A stretch of DNA of 57,436 nucleotides, from contig CAIRSA010000503.1 of the NCBI GenBank assembly GCA_903881085.1, positions 1 to 57,436 on the forward strand. The letters run 5' to 3'. Shown piece after piece: positions 36,846-44,944 of this stretch (positions within the stretch are counted from its first letter, which is position 1; the number at the start of each line of letters is the position of its first letter). The notes beneath the pieces are model-generated. The model saw only the letters and a program-made list of their open reading frames with translations. It searched no databases and was not told the DNA's origin. The stretch is from an uncultured Acidobacteriia bacterium (GTDB lineage Bacteria; Acidobacteriota; Terriglobia; Bryobacterales; Bryobacteraceae). Made by a program: the position numbers and the translations under genes.

Positions 36846-37083
36846 GCGAGTGCCACTCCAATGTCTCTTACATTGCGTGGATGAGGCGAGCTTCCGATTT
36901 GGTGAGCGATTCATTGGGGCATTGAGGTGGAGGGCAATTGGGGCCAGACAGCCCATTTTCGGCATCCACCTTCGCTAAAGCTATGGCCGACAAGAAAGCG
37001 GCCGAAAAAAACTGTGTCAGACCCCAAATGCGACGCGTCGTTCTAGTCAATGTAAGCGACATTGGAGTGCCACTCTGCCCCAC
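36846..37083. repeat. Inverted pair of family B repeats around a family A-related segment
   Basis: A 28-base unit at 36848-36875 reads as the reverse complement of 37048-37075 with two differences (each is CAATGT-n5-ACATTG next to GAGTGCCACTC). Between them lies a 172-base spacer carrying the 26-base segment found in family A (36967-36992, inverted; 22 of 26 bases match 21573-21598). No ORF in the spacer looks real. This accounts for nearly all of the gap between the kinase and the next gene. It looks like a small non-coding mobile unit, but target-site duplications are not visible. Confidence 0.75.
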
Positions 37084-37097
37084 GTTTCTGCCCCACG

Positions 37098-37790
37098 TTA
37101 CTGTAGGGCGACGCGAACTTTGCCGGCCGGGCCTTCGTAGATCAACTCGACGGACTTGATGCCTTTGGTGTTCTTGCCGGATTGGAAGAACAGAATGCCG
37201 GCGACTGGCAGCGGCCGCTCGCCTTCGATCAAAGCGGCTTTCTGAGCGCGCTGGGCGATATTGCGTTTCACTTCAAAGGGAATCGGGGGGGGAGAGGGTG
37301 GCGCGCTGTCGGCACCGCCGCCTTTGTCTCCGCCACCGGTGCTCATTCCACCCTTCGACTTCTTTTCCAGGGGTTCGGCAGGAATGTATTCGGGATCCTT
37401 CAACGACTTGTAAAGCATCTCGACGTGGGTGATCGGCATCGGTTTTTTTGCGCCGTTGATGCGGAGGGAAAAGTCTTCCGGAGAAACCTTGAGCTTCGCG
37501 TCGGCGGGTCCGAACACTGCGACCTCCACGGACAGATAATCTTCCGAAGTCAGCGGCCCCTGCGATGTAGGGACGGAATGACCGGTGAACTCCGCCGCGA
37601 TGGTGAACTTGCCAACGTTGGCCCGGCCCGCATAGTCGGTTGGCGCGGCGCGCGCGGGAATTGGCTTGGCAGGCGGGAACTGCAGCTTGCCTTCGCTTTC
37701 CTGAGGCGCCGATTGTGCGGCAAGGCTGAGCGCGGAGAGCAGTACGGCTGCGGTACGGGCACAGGTCATCGTAACGGGAAACGTTCTCAT
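37098..37790 (-). CDS. Exported hypothetical protein
   Basis: 230 residues with a signal peptide ending near LSLAAQSA. The mature part has alternating beta-strand segments (FTIAAEFTGHSVPTSQG, YLSVEVAVFGPADAKLKVS) and a Pro/Gly/Lys-rich linker (KGGMSTGGGDKGGG). The ending VELIYEGPAGKVRVALQ gives a final beta-strand. No known family is recognised. It may be an envelope-associated beta-sandwich. It is followed on the plus side by repeats. Confidence 0.6.
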   Translation of the reverse strand: MRTFPVTMTCARTAAVLLSALSLAAQSAPQESEGKLQFPPAKPIPARAAPTDYAGRANVGKFTIAAEFTGHSVPTSQGPLTSEDYLSVEVAVFGPADAKLKVSPEDFSLRINGAKKPMPITHVEMLYKSLKDPEYIPAEPLEKKSKGGMSTGGGDKGGGADSAPPSPPPIPFEVKRNIAQRAQKAALIEGERPLPVAGILFFQSGKNTKGIKSVELIYEGPAGKVRVALQ

Positions 37791-38200
37791 AACAGATTAC
37801 AATTTATCACATGCAGCTGTCGCAAACGTGTAGCAGCGCGGGATGAGATTGGCGGCCGGCTTGGGTTACCCAGAAGGCCTCTTTTTTGTTTTCATTCAGT
37901 TAGCCGGACAGCAACCCAAAATCAGAAATAACCCACGAACCCAAGAAACCGGTTTTTTCCACAGGCCAGATGATTGATATGGGATGAGTTATTCGCGCTT
38001 GGGTTGGTCTTGGGTAAGCCAAGCTTTTGGGACTGGCGATTATCGATTGATTTTGCATGTTTTCGGCTCCTTTTTTCGGTGGCGACGGGGGAATATGCGC
38101 TGGCGCGGTTTCCTTTCGCCTGGACAAGGTTTATCACGACGAGTGGAGCGGAATTCCGAAGGATTCTGTTAACTGATTGCAATTATGCGAGAAATAAACT
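37791..38200. other. Intergenic stretch without a supported gene
   Basis: 410 bases, A/T-richer than its neighbours. Several short open frames on both strands lack ribosome sites, conserved motifs or matching codon use. Includes small palindromes such as AACCGGTT at 37949. I see no promoter or RNA gene. Confidence 0.5.
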
Positions 38201-38377
38201 TCAATTCGTGGTGAAATGCGCTTCCAGCAGCGGCTGGCGCGGCCAATCGGCGAAAACAAACAGTCCTAGATGGAGGGTGACTTCGAGAATCTGCTGGCGA
38301 AAGATTGCCGAATCGATGACGGCCTGTCAGTTGGAGTGCAACCGGTCCGACACAATAAAAAGTTCCTGGAACATCAT
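38201..38377 (-). pseudogene. Small ORF interrupted by an in-frame TGA, downstream of the caspase gene
   Basis: Begins ATGATG 17 bases after the caspase stop and spans 58 codons with one TGA at codon 17 (38329-38327). On both sides the reading is protein-like: FQELFIVSDRLHSN, then QAVIDSAIFRQQILEVTLHL and FVFADWPRQPLLEAHFTTN. A TGG-to-TGA change would explain it. Readthrough or a sequencing error is possible. Selenocysteine is unlikely: no stable hairpin with a SECIS-like apical loop follows the TGA that I can see. Family unknown. Its position suggests it belonged to the same transcript as the caspase-like protease. Confidence 0.4.
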
Positions 38378-38394
38378 GGCTAAATTTTCCGCGT

Positions 38395-39831
38395 CTACGA
38401 GTCCAACACAACCAGCAATTCCAATTCCGGGTTGGCCAAATCGGCCGGAACATAGATGCCCAGCTGTTTCGTTTCGACGATGTCATCCCAGCCAGGGCCT
38501 GCTTTATTAATGCTGAAATACTGCATGTCCACGTGGGTAGAAATAGCCGCCGGCGGCACGCCCAGATGTGTGAGTTCCACTCCTGGCATATCACGCTTAA
38601 CTATTATAGGCAGGAATCGTGCGGAACAGACTTTCAACAGGGTCGGCGATTTCTGGAGAACGGCCACCTCGCCAATACTAAATGATATGTCAAAGACCCA
38701 CTTCGAGCGATCCAGACAGCGCGCATCGGTAATATGTGCCTCGTAAAAAAACTCGGCCCTCTTCATCAGCGGGATGGAGATGCAATTTGTTGGGATGATT
38801 GTTTCCAGGTGCGCGCGGACATGGGGATCGAGCGACTGGGCAACCAGGTCCAAGGCCTGCTGTTTACTGCGGGGGAAATGGACGCTTTCGGGCTGCGGGC
38901 GCTGGTCCTGTTCGAGCGGGGCCGGAGTGGCGTTGTGCGCGTGCTGGGCTTCGGCGGTACCGGCCTGCTCGCGGAGCTTGTTGGCTTCGGCCTGTTCCGC
39001 CCCGTGGAAGAAGAAGAAGGTTCCATCGCCAGACTTTGTGCAGGGCTGCGGGTCCTGCCGGCCTTCGGATTCCCGGGCCACTTTATCGCGGACGAAATCG
39101 GCAAGCGTGTCAAAGGTGATGAGCTGATCCGCATGGCGGGCTGCGTTGCCCCGCAGGCCTTGGAGTACGGCATGGGAGAAGAGGCCGTGACCGAGGCTGG
39201 GGTCCTCTACGGCTTGCTGATCGTCACGGCCGGCGGTGAGGATCTGGGTGACAGGATCCTTCCAGAGGTGGAGGCGGGCGTCTGCGGTGTGGGTGTCTGG
39301 TTGGATGGCGCGGGTTTTGAGGAAGCCGCTGAAGCAGGTATCGAGCAGGATGAGTTTGTGCTTGGGAGGGAGTTCGTCGAGTGTTACGAACAACGGGCCC
39401 ATGCCGATCGCTTCGGAAGGGGGCTTTGGGAGATAGGGCGATTGACTGGTGGGCCACGTGCCGTTGATTTCGGATTGGGGGAGCAGAATGAAGCCACTTT
39501 TGCGTCCGCCGCCGCCTTCGACGGGGACACCGTGACCGGCGAAGTGGAAGATGAGTCGATCGTCTTTATCCATCCCCTTGCTCATTTCGTCGATGAGATG
39601 GTTGATGGCCTCGCGCGAAACTGCCGGGCCGAGCAGCGTTCGGATATTTTCGGCGGGGACGCCGATTTCGGGGAGGAGTTCGGCGAGTGCGGTGGCGTCA
39701 GCCTCGGCGAAGCGGAGATTCGGAATGGGATCTTTGTATGTGTTGACGCCAATCAGCAAAGCCCAGGATGTGCGGAATAGTTCTTCGAATTTGTATTTTC
39801 CAGGGCGACTGACGCCAATGTAGCGATCCAC
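38395..39831 (-). CDS. Caspase-like (C14 family) protease with unknown C-terminal domain
   Basis: 478 residues from a GTG at 39831 (the fold begins soon after with TSWALLIGVNTYKD; no ATG precedes it). The catalytic dyad is His100 in IFHFAGHGVP and Cys166 in ILLDTCFSGF, both with the correct local strands. Residues about 270-330 are a Gln/Glu/Ala-rich linker, and 330-478 form a domain I do not recognise (MKRAEFFYEAHITDARCLDR, VDMQYFSINKAGPGWDDI). The unknown domain could sense, bind or be cleaved. Related bacterial metacaspases work in proteolysis and, in some systems, in phage defence or programmed death. The gene sits between an hsdM remnant and a broken small ORF, so a defence-like role is plausible but not shown. 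Confidence 0.85.
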   Translation of the reverse strand: MDRYIGVSRPGKYKFEELFRTSWALLIGVNTYKDPIPNLRFAEADATALAELLPEIGVPAENIRTLLGPAVSREAINHLIDEMSKGMDKDDRLIFHFAGHGVPVEGGGGRKSGFILLPQSEINGTWPTSQSPYLPKPPSEAIGMGPLFVTLDELPPKHKLILLDTCFSGFLKTRAIQPDTHTADARLHLWKDPVTQILTAGRDDQQAVEDPSLGHGLFSHAVLQGLRGNAARHADQLITFDTLADFVRDKVARESEGRQDPQPCTKSGDGTFFFFHGAEQAEANKLREQAGTAEAQHAHNATPAPLEQDQRPQPESVHFPRSKQQALDLVAQSLDPHVRAHLETIIPTNCISIPLMKRAEFFYEAHITDARCLDRSKWVFDISFSIGEVAVLQKSPTLLKVCSARFLPIIVKRDMPGVELTHLGVPPAAISTHVDMQYFSINKAGPGWDDIVETKQLGIYVPADLANPELELLVVLDS

Positions 39832-39887
39832 CGAGAAAGTATAACGCAGTGATTTTGGCGGTTAACCGGGTTGGGGTTGGGGCTTGG

Positions 39888-39925
39888 CGAGTGCCACTCG
39901 GCGAGCAGAGTACCACTCTACCCAG
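39888..39925. repeat. Family B repeat between the caspase gene and the hsdM remnant
   Basis: Reads GAGTGCCACTC followed by AGAGTACCACTCT and CCCAGTG. It abuts the broken end of the hsdM gene: the last readable codons (TLTG) run into it. The repeat marks the point where the rest of the methylase gene is missing, so its insertion or a recombination event is a reasonable cause. Confidence 0.7.
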
Positions 39926-40613
39926 TGAGGGTTTGTTCGGCGACGGTGAGCATGCCGCCGGTGCCGCAGGCGCAGTCGTAGAGCAGGTAAGTGCCGGATT
40001 TGATCTGGTTTTCGACGGGGAGGAAGGCGAGGTTGGCCATGAGGCGGACGGCGTCGCGCGGGGTCCAGTGCTGGCCGACTTCTTCGTTGTTATCCTCGCT
40101 GAATTTGCGCACCAGTTCTTCGAAGATGGTGCCCATGGCGTGGTTGTCGATGGCGGCGGGGGAGAGGTCGATATCGGGGTCGAGGTCGAGGAATTTGTTG
40201 ACGAGGGTGCCGATGGCGTCGGCTTTGGAGAGGGTGGAGCGCTGGTTGCGGAATTTGAAGTTTTCGAGGATGTCCTGGACGTTGGGGGAGAAGCCGTTGA
40301 GGTAGTCTTCGAAGTCGGCGAGGAGTTGTTGCTGGCTCCCGCGGGATTTCAGGTCGCGTAGGGTGAAGCGGGAGGTGTTGTAGAAGGCCTGGGAGGCGGC
40401 TTCGGCGAGGGCGGCGGTTTGTTCGGTGACGCCGGCCTGGTCGAGCATGGTTTTCGTTTCGAGGACGGCTTGTTTGGTGGGTTCGAGGACGGCGTCCATA
40501 CGGCGGATGACGTCGGGGTATTAGCCACGTTTGAAGAGATCGCGGAGGATGTTGTCGGCGATGCGCCAGATGAAGCTGATGATTTTGTTGTGCGTGGCTT
40601 GGTCTAAGTTATT
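39918..40613 (-). pseudogene. hsdM: Type I restriction-modification methylase (HsdM), truncated and interrupted
   Basis: Clear N-terminal HsdM: LDQATHNKIISFIWRIADN, then LFKRG, a TAA at 40523-40521, then YPDVIRRMDAVLEPTK. Compared with the family pattern RGKY-x-DVILPM-x-VLRR-x-D, the stop replaces Lys and about six residues (LPM-x-VL) are missing in frame. After HWTPRDAVRLMANLAF the frame reaches motif I (YDCACGTGGML) and ends at TLTG*. No start codon, no NPPF motif and no C-terminal half. It is therefore non-functional. No hsdS or hsdR is nearby. The longest open piece (40499-39918) could be expressed as a fragment of 193 residues, but a role is unlikely. Confidence 0.88.
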
Positions 40614-40810
40614 GCGTCCTTTTAGAAACGGTTATGCCGGGATAATCGGGTGTTGGGTGGGAATACTTCAGTAATTGGCGCCGAGCGGCGGGTGGCGAAT
40701 TCGTTTTTATTTTGCGGTCTGGGTGCGGCATATATGACGGAAGGACCATTATCTCTGATTGGGGTGGGGGTAGTGGGGGCTATGGCGGAAATGGTGGCGC
40801 GATGAGTTAG

Positions 40811-40845
40811 AATTTGGACAGGCAAATCGCCCGTCCTACCCACGG
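40811..40845. repeat. Family A repeat, reversed and diverged
   Basis: Reads AATTTGGACAGGCAAATCG then CCCGTCCTACCCACGG, the reverse complement of the short form. The palindrome is imperfect (GGACAGGC against GCCCGTCC), so this copy is older or damaged. Confidence 0.65.
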
Positions 40846-41032
40846 AGGGATTTCGTATGTTCGGAGGGTGGAGCGGTATGAATGAGCAGTTTGGTGAAGA
40901 GGCGTTGGGGACCGGCAGCAATACGGATTTGATGCGGCTTCGGAATATGGGGGCTCGCGCCACCGATGTTCAGTTTTGGAAGAAGGCGAGGGTTGTTTTG
41001 CCGGGGACGAAGCGGATTTGATTAGCTGGCGG

Positions 41033-41072
41033 GCCGAGTGCCACTCGGCCGCAGATTGCCAATCTGCCCCAC
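41033..41072. repeat. Family B repeat, full form
   Basis: CCGAGTGCCACTCGG (perfect 15-base palindrome) next to CAGATTG-C-CAATCTG and CCCCAC. It ends 7 bases before the stop of the small protein gene on the opposite strand, a typical 3'-flank position. Best reference copy for the family's right half. Confidence 0.75.
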
Positions 41073-41079
41073 ATCGGAG

Positions 41080-41277
41080 TTACTTGGTGGTGGTGTCCGT
41101 GATGTCAGCAGGCGTGGTTTCGCTGGTGGGTTGGTCGCGGAAAGAGGGAGCCTTGGGCCAATTGCGTGCGGCTTCGGAGCGCTTCAAATCCTCCCACAAC
41201 GCGTCGAGGTCGTAATTGAATTGCTTCGCGTGCTCTTCACGGATCCGCCATAACTCTTCCAGTATGTGGTCGCTCAT
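41080..41277 (-). CDS. Small conserved hypothetical protein
   Basis: 65 residues. The N-terminal 40 (SDHILEELWRIREEHAKQFN, YDLDALWEDLKRSEAA) are amphipathic helices of the kind seen in small proteins of Acidobacteriota and Cyanobacteria, often read as antitoxin-like. The Thr-rich tail (PTSETTPADITDTTTK) is variable. No toxin partner is adjacent. I have no functional prediction. Confidence 0.6.
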   Translation of the reverse strand: MSDHILEELWRIREEHAKQFNYDLDALWEDLKRSEAARNWPKAPSFRDQPTSETTPADITDTTTK

Positions 41278-41306
41278 TGGTTAGCCCTCTCTCTTTTATT
41301 GTAAAT

Positions 41307-41347
41307 GGGGACAGTGCGGTCCGTCCCCTCCGTCCCCTCCGTCCCCC
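41307..41347. repeat. Short tandem repeat CCGTCCCCT x3 with adjoining hairpin
   Basis: Three copies of a 9-base unit at 41321-41329, 41330-41338 and 41339-41347 (last base changed). The first pairs with GGGGAC at 41307-41312 (GGGGAC-n10-GTCCCC). Lies upstream of the DUF2264 gene. A homopolymer-like C-rich block prone to slippage. Confidence 0.7.
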
Positions 41348-41387
41348 ACTTCCAACCAACGTCCCGCAGGAGTAATATCGAAGCAAG

Positions 41388-42560
41388 ATGACTGAACGGC
41401 GAAACTTCCTTACATTGATGGCCGGGGCACCTGCGGCAGCAGCTGCGATGCAGACTGGCGCGGCGGCGGACGACCATGCCTATTGGGTTACCATGCTGCG
41501 GCGCATTGCGACTCCCGTGTTGCGCCACATGAGCCGCGGGACCCTGAAGGCGAGTATGCCCGTTGAGGCGCGGCCTCAAATGAAAGACCGGCCGGAGTAC
41601 ACGCATCTGGAAGCGATCGGACGCACGCTGACCGGCATCGCTCCGTGGCTCGAACTGGCCAGCCCACCGATGGCGGCAACGGCACGCGAAGCGATCGCGC
41701 AAGCGGTGGACCCGAAAGGGCCGGACTACTGCAACTTTGAACACGGACAGCAGCCATTGGTCGATGCCGCTTTTCTGGCGCATGGCATGCTTCGCGCCCC
41801 GCATGAGTTGTGGGAGAAACTACCGGCCGAAGCGAAGCGCAATGTGGTGGCGGCGCTGATCAAGACGCGCAAGATTCAGCCGGGCCAGAATAACTGGCTG
41901 CTGTTTGCGGCGATGGTGGAAGCGTTCCTGTCCAAGGCCGGCGAAACGTGGGACAGGCCACGCGTGGAAAATGCGCTATCGAAACATGCCGAATGGTATA
42001 AGGGCGATGGCGTATATGGAGACGGCGCAAACTTTCACTGGGATTACTACAACAGCTTTGTGATTCAGCCAATGCTGCTGGATGTGCTGGATGCGTTCGG
42101 GCGCGATGCGACAAAACAAGTGGCGCGTGCGCGGCGGTATGCGGCGATTCAGGAGCGGTTGATTTCGCCTGAAGGCACGTATCCTCCGATCGGGCGGTCG
42201 ATCGCGTATCGCATGGGTGCGTTTCAGTTGCTTGGGCAGATGGCTTTGCGCAAGCAGTTGCCCGAAGGAGTTTCGCCGGCGCAAGTGCGCAGTGCGTTGA
42301 CGGCGGTGATGAAGCGGCAAATGGAGCGGCCTGGCACGTTCGATAAAGACGGCTGGCTGCAGGTGGGTTTGGCGGGGCATCAGCCGTTGCTGGGTGAAAC
42401 GTACATTTCCACCGGCAGCTTGTATCTGTGTTGCGCAGTGTTTTGCCCGTTGGGACTGGCGGCGAGCGATCCATTTTGGAATGCGCCGTCGGCTCCCTGG
42501 ACGGCAAAGAAGTTATGGGATGGAGTGGATGCGATGGCTGACCATGCGATTAGCGGGTAG
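41388..42560 (+). CDS. DUF2264 domain-containing exported protein
   Basis: 390 residues with a Tat-type leader (MTERRNFLTLMAGAPAAA). Matches DUF2264: RPEYTHLEAIGRTLTGIAPW, DYCNFEHGQQPLVDAAFLAH, AEWYKGDGVYGDGANFHWDY, ERLISPEGTYPPIGRSIAYR, an alpha-toroid type seen in polysaccharide degradation genes. An upstream AGGAG lies 16 bases before the ATG, rather far. The family is thought to act on oligosaccharides, perhaps as an unsaturated-glucuronyl-hydrolase-like enzyme, by inference only. It is followed on the same strand by a DUF1080 gene (35 bases). Confidence 0.78.
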   Translation: MTERRNFLTLMAGAPAAAAAMQTGAAADDHAYWVTMLRRIATPVLRHMSRGTLKASMPVEARPQMKDRPEYTHLEAIGRTLTGIAPWLELASPPMAATAREAIAQAVDPKGPDYCNFEHGQQPLVDAAFLAHGMLRAPHELWEKLPAEAKRNVVAALIKTRKIQPGQNNWLLFAAMVEAFLSKAGETWDRPRVENALSKHAEWYKGDGVYGDGANFHWDYYNSFVIQPMLLDVLDAFGRDATKQVARARRYAAIQERLISPEGTYPPIGRSIAYRMGAFQLLGQMALRKQLPEGVSPAQVRSALTAVMKRQMERPGTFDKDGWLQVGLAGHQPLLGETYISTGSLYLCCAVFCPLGLAASDPFWNAPSAPWTAKKLWDGVDAMADHAISG

Positions 42561-42594
42561 GGTGACAGAGTCCACACTGTTATAAACTAGCAGC

Positions 42595-43527
42595 ATGAAC
42601 CATATACTGCGCGGGATGATTCTCGCGTCCGCACTTTTTATTCCTGCTTTCGCACAGAAGGGCAACCCCTTCGTGGGCCGGTGGGATTTCAACATTACAA
42701 ACCAAGGCACCACTCGTGGCAGCTGGCTCGGCATCTCCGAAAAATCGGGCAATGTCGAGGTTTGGTATCAGCCTACAGGCGGCAATGTCTACCAGGTTAA
42801 ATCGTTCAAGATCGACGGCTCGCACCTCAGCGTAGTGATCACCGCGGCCAATGGCAAGCGGCCTGAAGTTTCGTGGGAACTCGACGCCAAGGGCGAGAAA
42901 CTGAGCGGCGTGATCAAGCGCGGCGAGGCGACGCAACCGCTGGAAGGCGTGCGCGCTCCGGAGCTGAAACGCAAGGAACCGAAGAAATGGAACAAGCCGG
43001 TGGCGCTGTTCAACGGCAAGGACCTGACTGGTTGGGAGCCGATGGGTGCTCCGTCAACCAACCATTGGACGGTGAAAGAAGGACTGCTGGTAAATGAAGA
43101 CCACGGCGCGAATCTGAAATCGACGGGGAAGTATGAAGACTTCAAATTGCACTTCGAAGTGTTCTGCCCGGACCATGCGAACAGCGGGTTCTACCTGCGC
43201 GGCCGCTACGAAGTGCAGCTCGAATCAGAACCTCTAACGAGCAACCCTCCAGAGCGCCGCATCGGATCGATCTATGGACGCATCGCACCGAAGGGCGACC
43301 TGCCGCGTACTCCGGGCGTGTGGGATACATTCGATGTGACCTTTGTTGGCCGCACCGTGACGATCGTGCGCAATGGGGTGACGACGATCGACCATCAGGA
43401 GATCGAAGGCATCACCGGCGGCGCGCTGGATGCGAACGAAGGAGAGCCCGGCCCGTTCTATATTCAGGGCGATCACACGGGGGGATTGAAGTTCCGGAAT
43501 ATCACGGTGGCTACGCCGAAAAAATAG
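42595..43527 (+). CDS. Secreted DUF1080 / 3-keto-disaccharide hydrolase-type protein
   Basis: 310 residues, signal peptide MNHILRGMILASALFIPAFA. An N-terminal beta-rich domain (KGNPFVGRWDFNITNQG) precedes a DUF1080 domain from PVALFNGKDLTGWEPMGAPS through EDFKLHFEVFCPDHANSGFY and GRYEVQLESEP. The concanavalin-like fold is described for 3-keto-disaccharide hydrolase; binding rather than catalysis is possible here. It lies between the DUF2264 gene and the convergent PfkB kinase, suggesting a local carbohydrate-use set. Confidence 0.82.
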   Translation: MNHILRGMILASALFIPAFAQKGNPFVGRWDFNITNQGTTRGSWLGISEKSGNVEVWYQPTGGNVYQVKSFKIDGSHLSVVITAANGKRPEVSWELDAKGEKLSGVIKRGEATQPLEGVRAPELKRKEPKKWNKPVALFNGKDLTGWEPMGAPSTNHWTVKEGLLVNEDHGANLKSTGKYEDFKLHFEVFCPDHANSGFYLRGRYEVQLESEPLTSNPPERRIGSIYGRIAPKGDLPRTPGVWDTFDVTFVGRTVTIVRNGVTTIDHQEIEGITGGALDANEGEPGPFYIQGDHTGGLKFRNITVATPKK

Positions 43528-43538
43528 AGTGTTGGGAA

Positions 43539-43577
43539 CGGGACTGAAGTCCCGCGCAGGCTGAAGCCCGTCCTACA
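43539..43577. repeat. Intergenic palindromes (GGGACTGAAGTCCC type)
   Basis: CGGGACTGAAGTCCCG is a perfect hairpin of 7 bp with a 2-base loop. It is followed by a GCAGGCTGAAGCCCGTCCTAC segment that looks like a second, decayed palindrome ending in the same GTCCTAC found in family A. Between two convergent genes; may also act as terminator. Confidence 0.55.
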
Positions 43578-44439
43578 GGGACCAGGCTTCGGCGACGGTC
43601 CATGCTGGAATGCCGCCGGGCTTGGAGGCAACCAATGCGCCGACGCGATTGGCGAAATCGGCGCATTTGGCGGGGGCCCAATCGCTAGCCAGGCCGTGCA
43701 GAAAAGCGGCGGAGAAGGAGTCCCCTGCCCCGACGGTGTCGGCGACCTCAATCCTGTAGGACGGAGCTTCGAGGTAAGTGCCGCCTACGCGAACCGAGCA
43801 GCCGTCCGCTCCGCGCGTGATAGCCACGGCCTGCCAGTTCATCCGCTCAGACCAATGCGCGGTGAATTCCGCGAACGAGGTATGTGGGCGGCCAGCCATG
43901 CGGTCGATCTCTGCGGCCTCGGTATCGTTCAGCTTCACTACGTCGGCCTGCTCCATCAACTGCCACAAAAGATCGGGAGTGTAGCAATCGCGGCGCAGGT
44001 TGATGTCATAGAATTTGCGGGCGCCGGGAGCGGACTGAATCAATAGCCGGGTCTGTTCCAGAGTGTGCGGATAGATCTGGTGCAGCGTGCCGTAATATAT
44101 CCAGTCCGGTTTGCAAGCAGCCACGGCATCAGTCATCACCACCTGATCATATGCCGCGGGCCGGTGCATGACGAAATCGGGATGGCCAGCGGCGTCGAAG
44201 CCGACGGTAACCCTGCCGGTGGGAAAATCGACGGTCTGAATGTACTGTGGCGGAAGGCCCAGATCGGCGGCGCGGCGAATGGCCTCGTGGCCGCGCGCAT
44301 CATTGCCCACGGCGCTGAGGAAGACGACGTCGTGTCCGCACTTGCGGGCATGGACAGAGAAGTTGAAGGTTGCGCCGCCAAGGCGCTGGGTGGCGGGAAA
44401 GAGATCCCAGAGGATCTCGCCGATGCTGACGATGGTCAC
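43573..44439 (-). CDS. PfkB-family carbohydrate kinase (fructokinase-like)
   Basis: 288 residues. Ribokinase-like fold: GEILWDLFPATQRLGGATFN near the start, and the C-terminal ATP/Mg motif ADTVGAGDSFSAAFLHG with the catalytic Asp. The substrate-binding start (G-E-x-L-W-D) is typical of fructokinases. It likely phosphorylates a sugar freed by the DUF2264/DUF1080 proteins, but the substrate cannot be fixed. It is divergent from a small secreted protein gene. Confidence 0.85.
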   Translation of the reverse strand: MTIVSIGEILWDLFPATQRLGGATFNFSVHARKCGHDVVFLSAVGNDARGHEAIRRAADLGLPPQYIQTVDFPTGRVTVGFDAAGHPDFVMHRPAAYDQVVMTDAVAACKPDWIYYGTLHQIYPHTLEQTRLLIQSAPGARKFYDINLRRDCYTPDLLWQLMEQADVVKLNDTEAAEIDRMAGRPHTSFAEFTAHWSERMNWQAVAITRGADGCSVRVGGTYLEAPSYRIEVADTVGAGDSFSAAFLHGLASDWAPAKCADFANRVGALVASKPGGIPAWTVAEAWSL

Positions 44440-44472
44440 CTAACCAGTGTAATCCGGTGATAGGATATTTCC

Positions 44473-44853
44473 ATGTTTCGTTTACTGATGTTGATGGCAT
44501 TGGCCACAGCCGCATACGCCCAGCCGGGACGGGCATGGATCGTTCTTGGACAGACACATGTGGACGGCAGCATTGACCACGACCGCATCGCTGTGAATGG
44601 CCGCCCCGATGAGTTCCGCGGCCTGCGCCTGCTGGTACAAAACAACGGTATCCGTTTTGACCGCGTGCTGGTGCGTTTCCGCGACGGGTCATCGATGCCA
44701 TGGCACGTGCGCGGGCATATGGCGTCTGGCTCGCAGTCGCGGGTGTTAGATGTTCCTCCGCGCCGCGCGATCGATTTTGTAGAGTTCTGGTATGAGCGCG
44801 GCAATTGGCGAAATCCGCGCAGGCCTCGGCTTACCCTCTTTGGGCTGCGCTAG
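44473..44853 (+). CDS. Small exported protein, resembles DUF2541
   Basis: 126 residues, signal peptide MFRLLMLMALATAAYAQ. The body WIVLGQTHVDGSIDHDRIAV, FRGLRLLVQNNGIRFDRVLV and SQSRVLDVPPRRAIDFVEFW follows the DUF2541 beta-sandwich pattern. Its function is unknown; such proteins are periplasmic. Upstream of the penicillin-binding protein gene, with a 91-base gap. Confidence 0.65.
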   Translation: MFRLLMLMALATAAYAQPGRAWIVLGQTHVDGSIDHDRIAVNGRPDEFRGLRLLVQNNGIRFDRVLVRFRDGSSMPWHVRGHMASGSQSRVLDVPPRRAIDFVEFWYERGNWRNPRRPRLTLFGLR

Positions 44854-44944
44854 CCGCGATGCGAGGGAACGTTTTGCCCGGGGATTACGTCGTGATTGAT
44901 AACGATGCGGATTCCGCGCATATGAGAAGATAAGGTGTTATCAC

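Larger units (their letters stand above)
40614..41079. other. Non-coding stretch with repeats, no supported gene
   Basis: 466 bases between the hsdM remnant and a small ORF. It holds one family A repeat (40811-40845, minus orientation) and one family B repeat (41033-41072). A 54-codon open frame on the plus strand (40857-41021, beginning FGGWSGMNEQFGEEALGTG) is not supported by any recognised family. Confidence 0.5.

Noticed and set aside
37922..38182. 86-codon open frame on the minus strand
   Set aside because: Low-complexity reading in an A/T-rich gap, without any conserved motif or start signal.
38327..38329. TGA read as selenocysteine
   Set aside because: No SECIS-like hairpin was seen just after it, and no selenoprotein family fits.
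38734..39780. A 348-codon open frame on the plus strand
   Set aside because: It is antisense to the caspase-like gene, whose catalytic motifs are intact, so the minus-strand gene is the real one.
40857..41021. A 54-codon ORF on the plus strand
   Set aside because: No known family, no ribosome site and location between repeats; kept only as a note in the intergenic entry.
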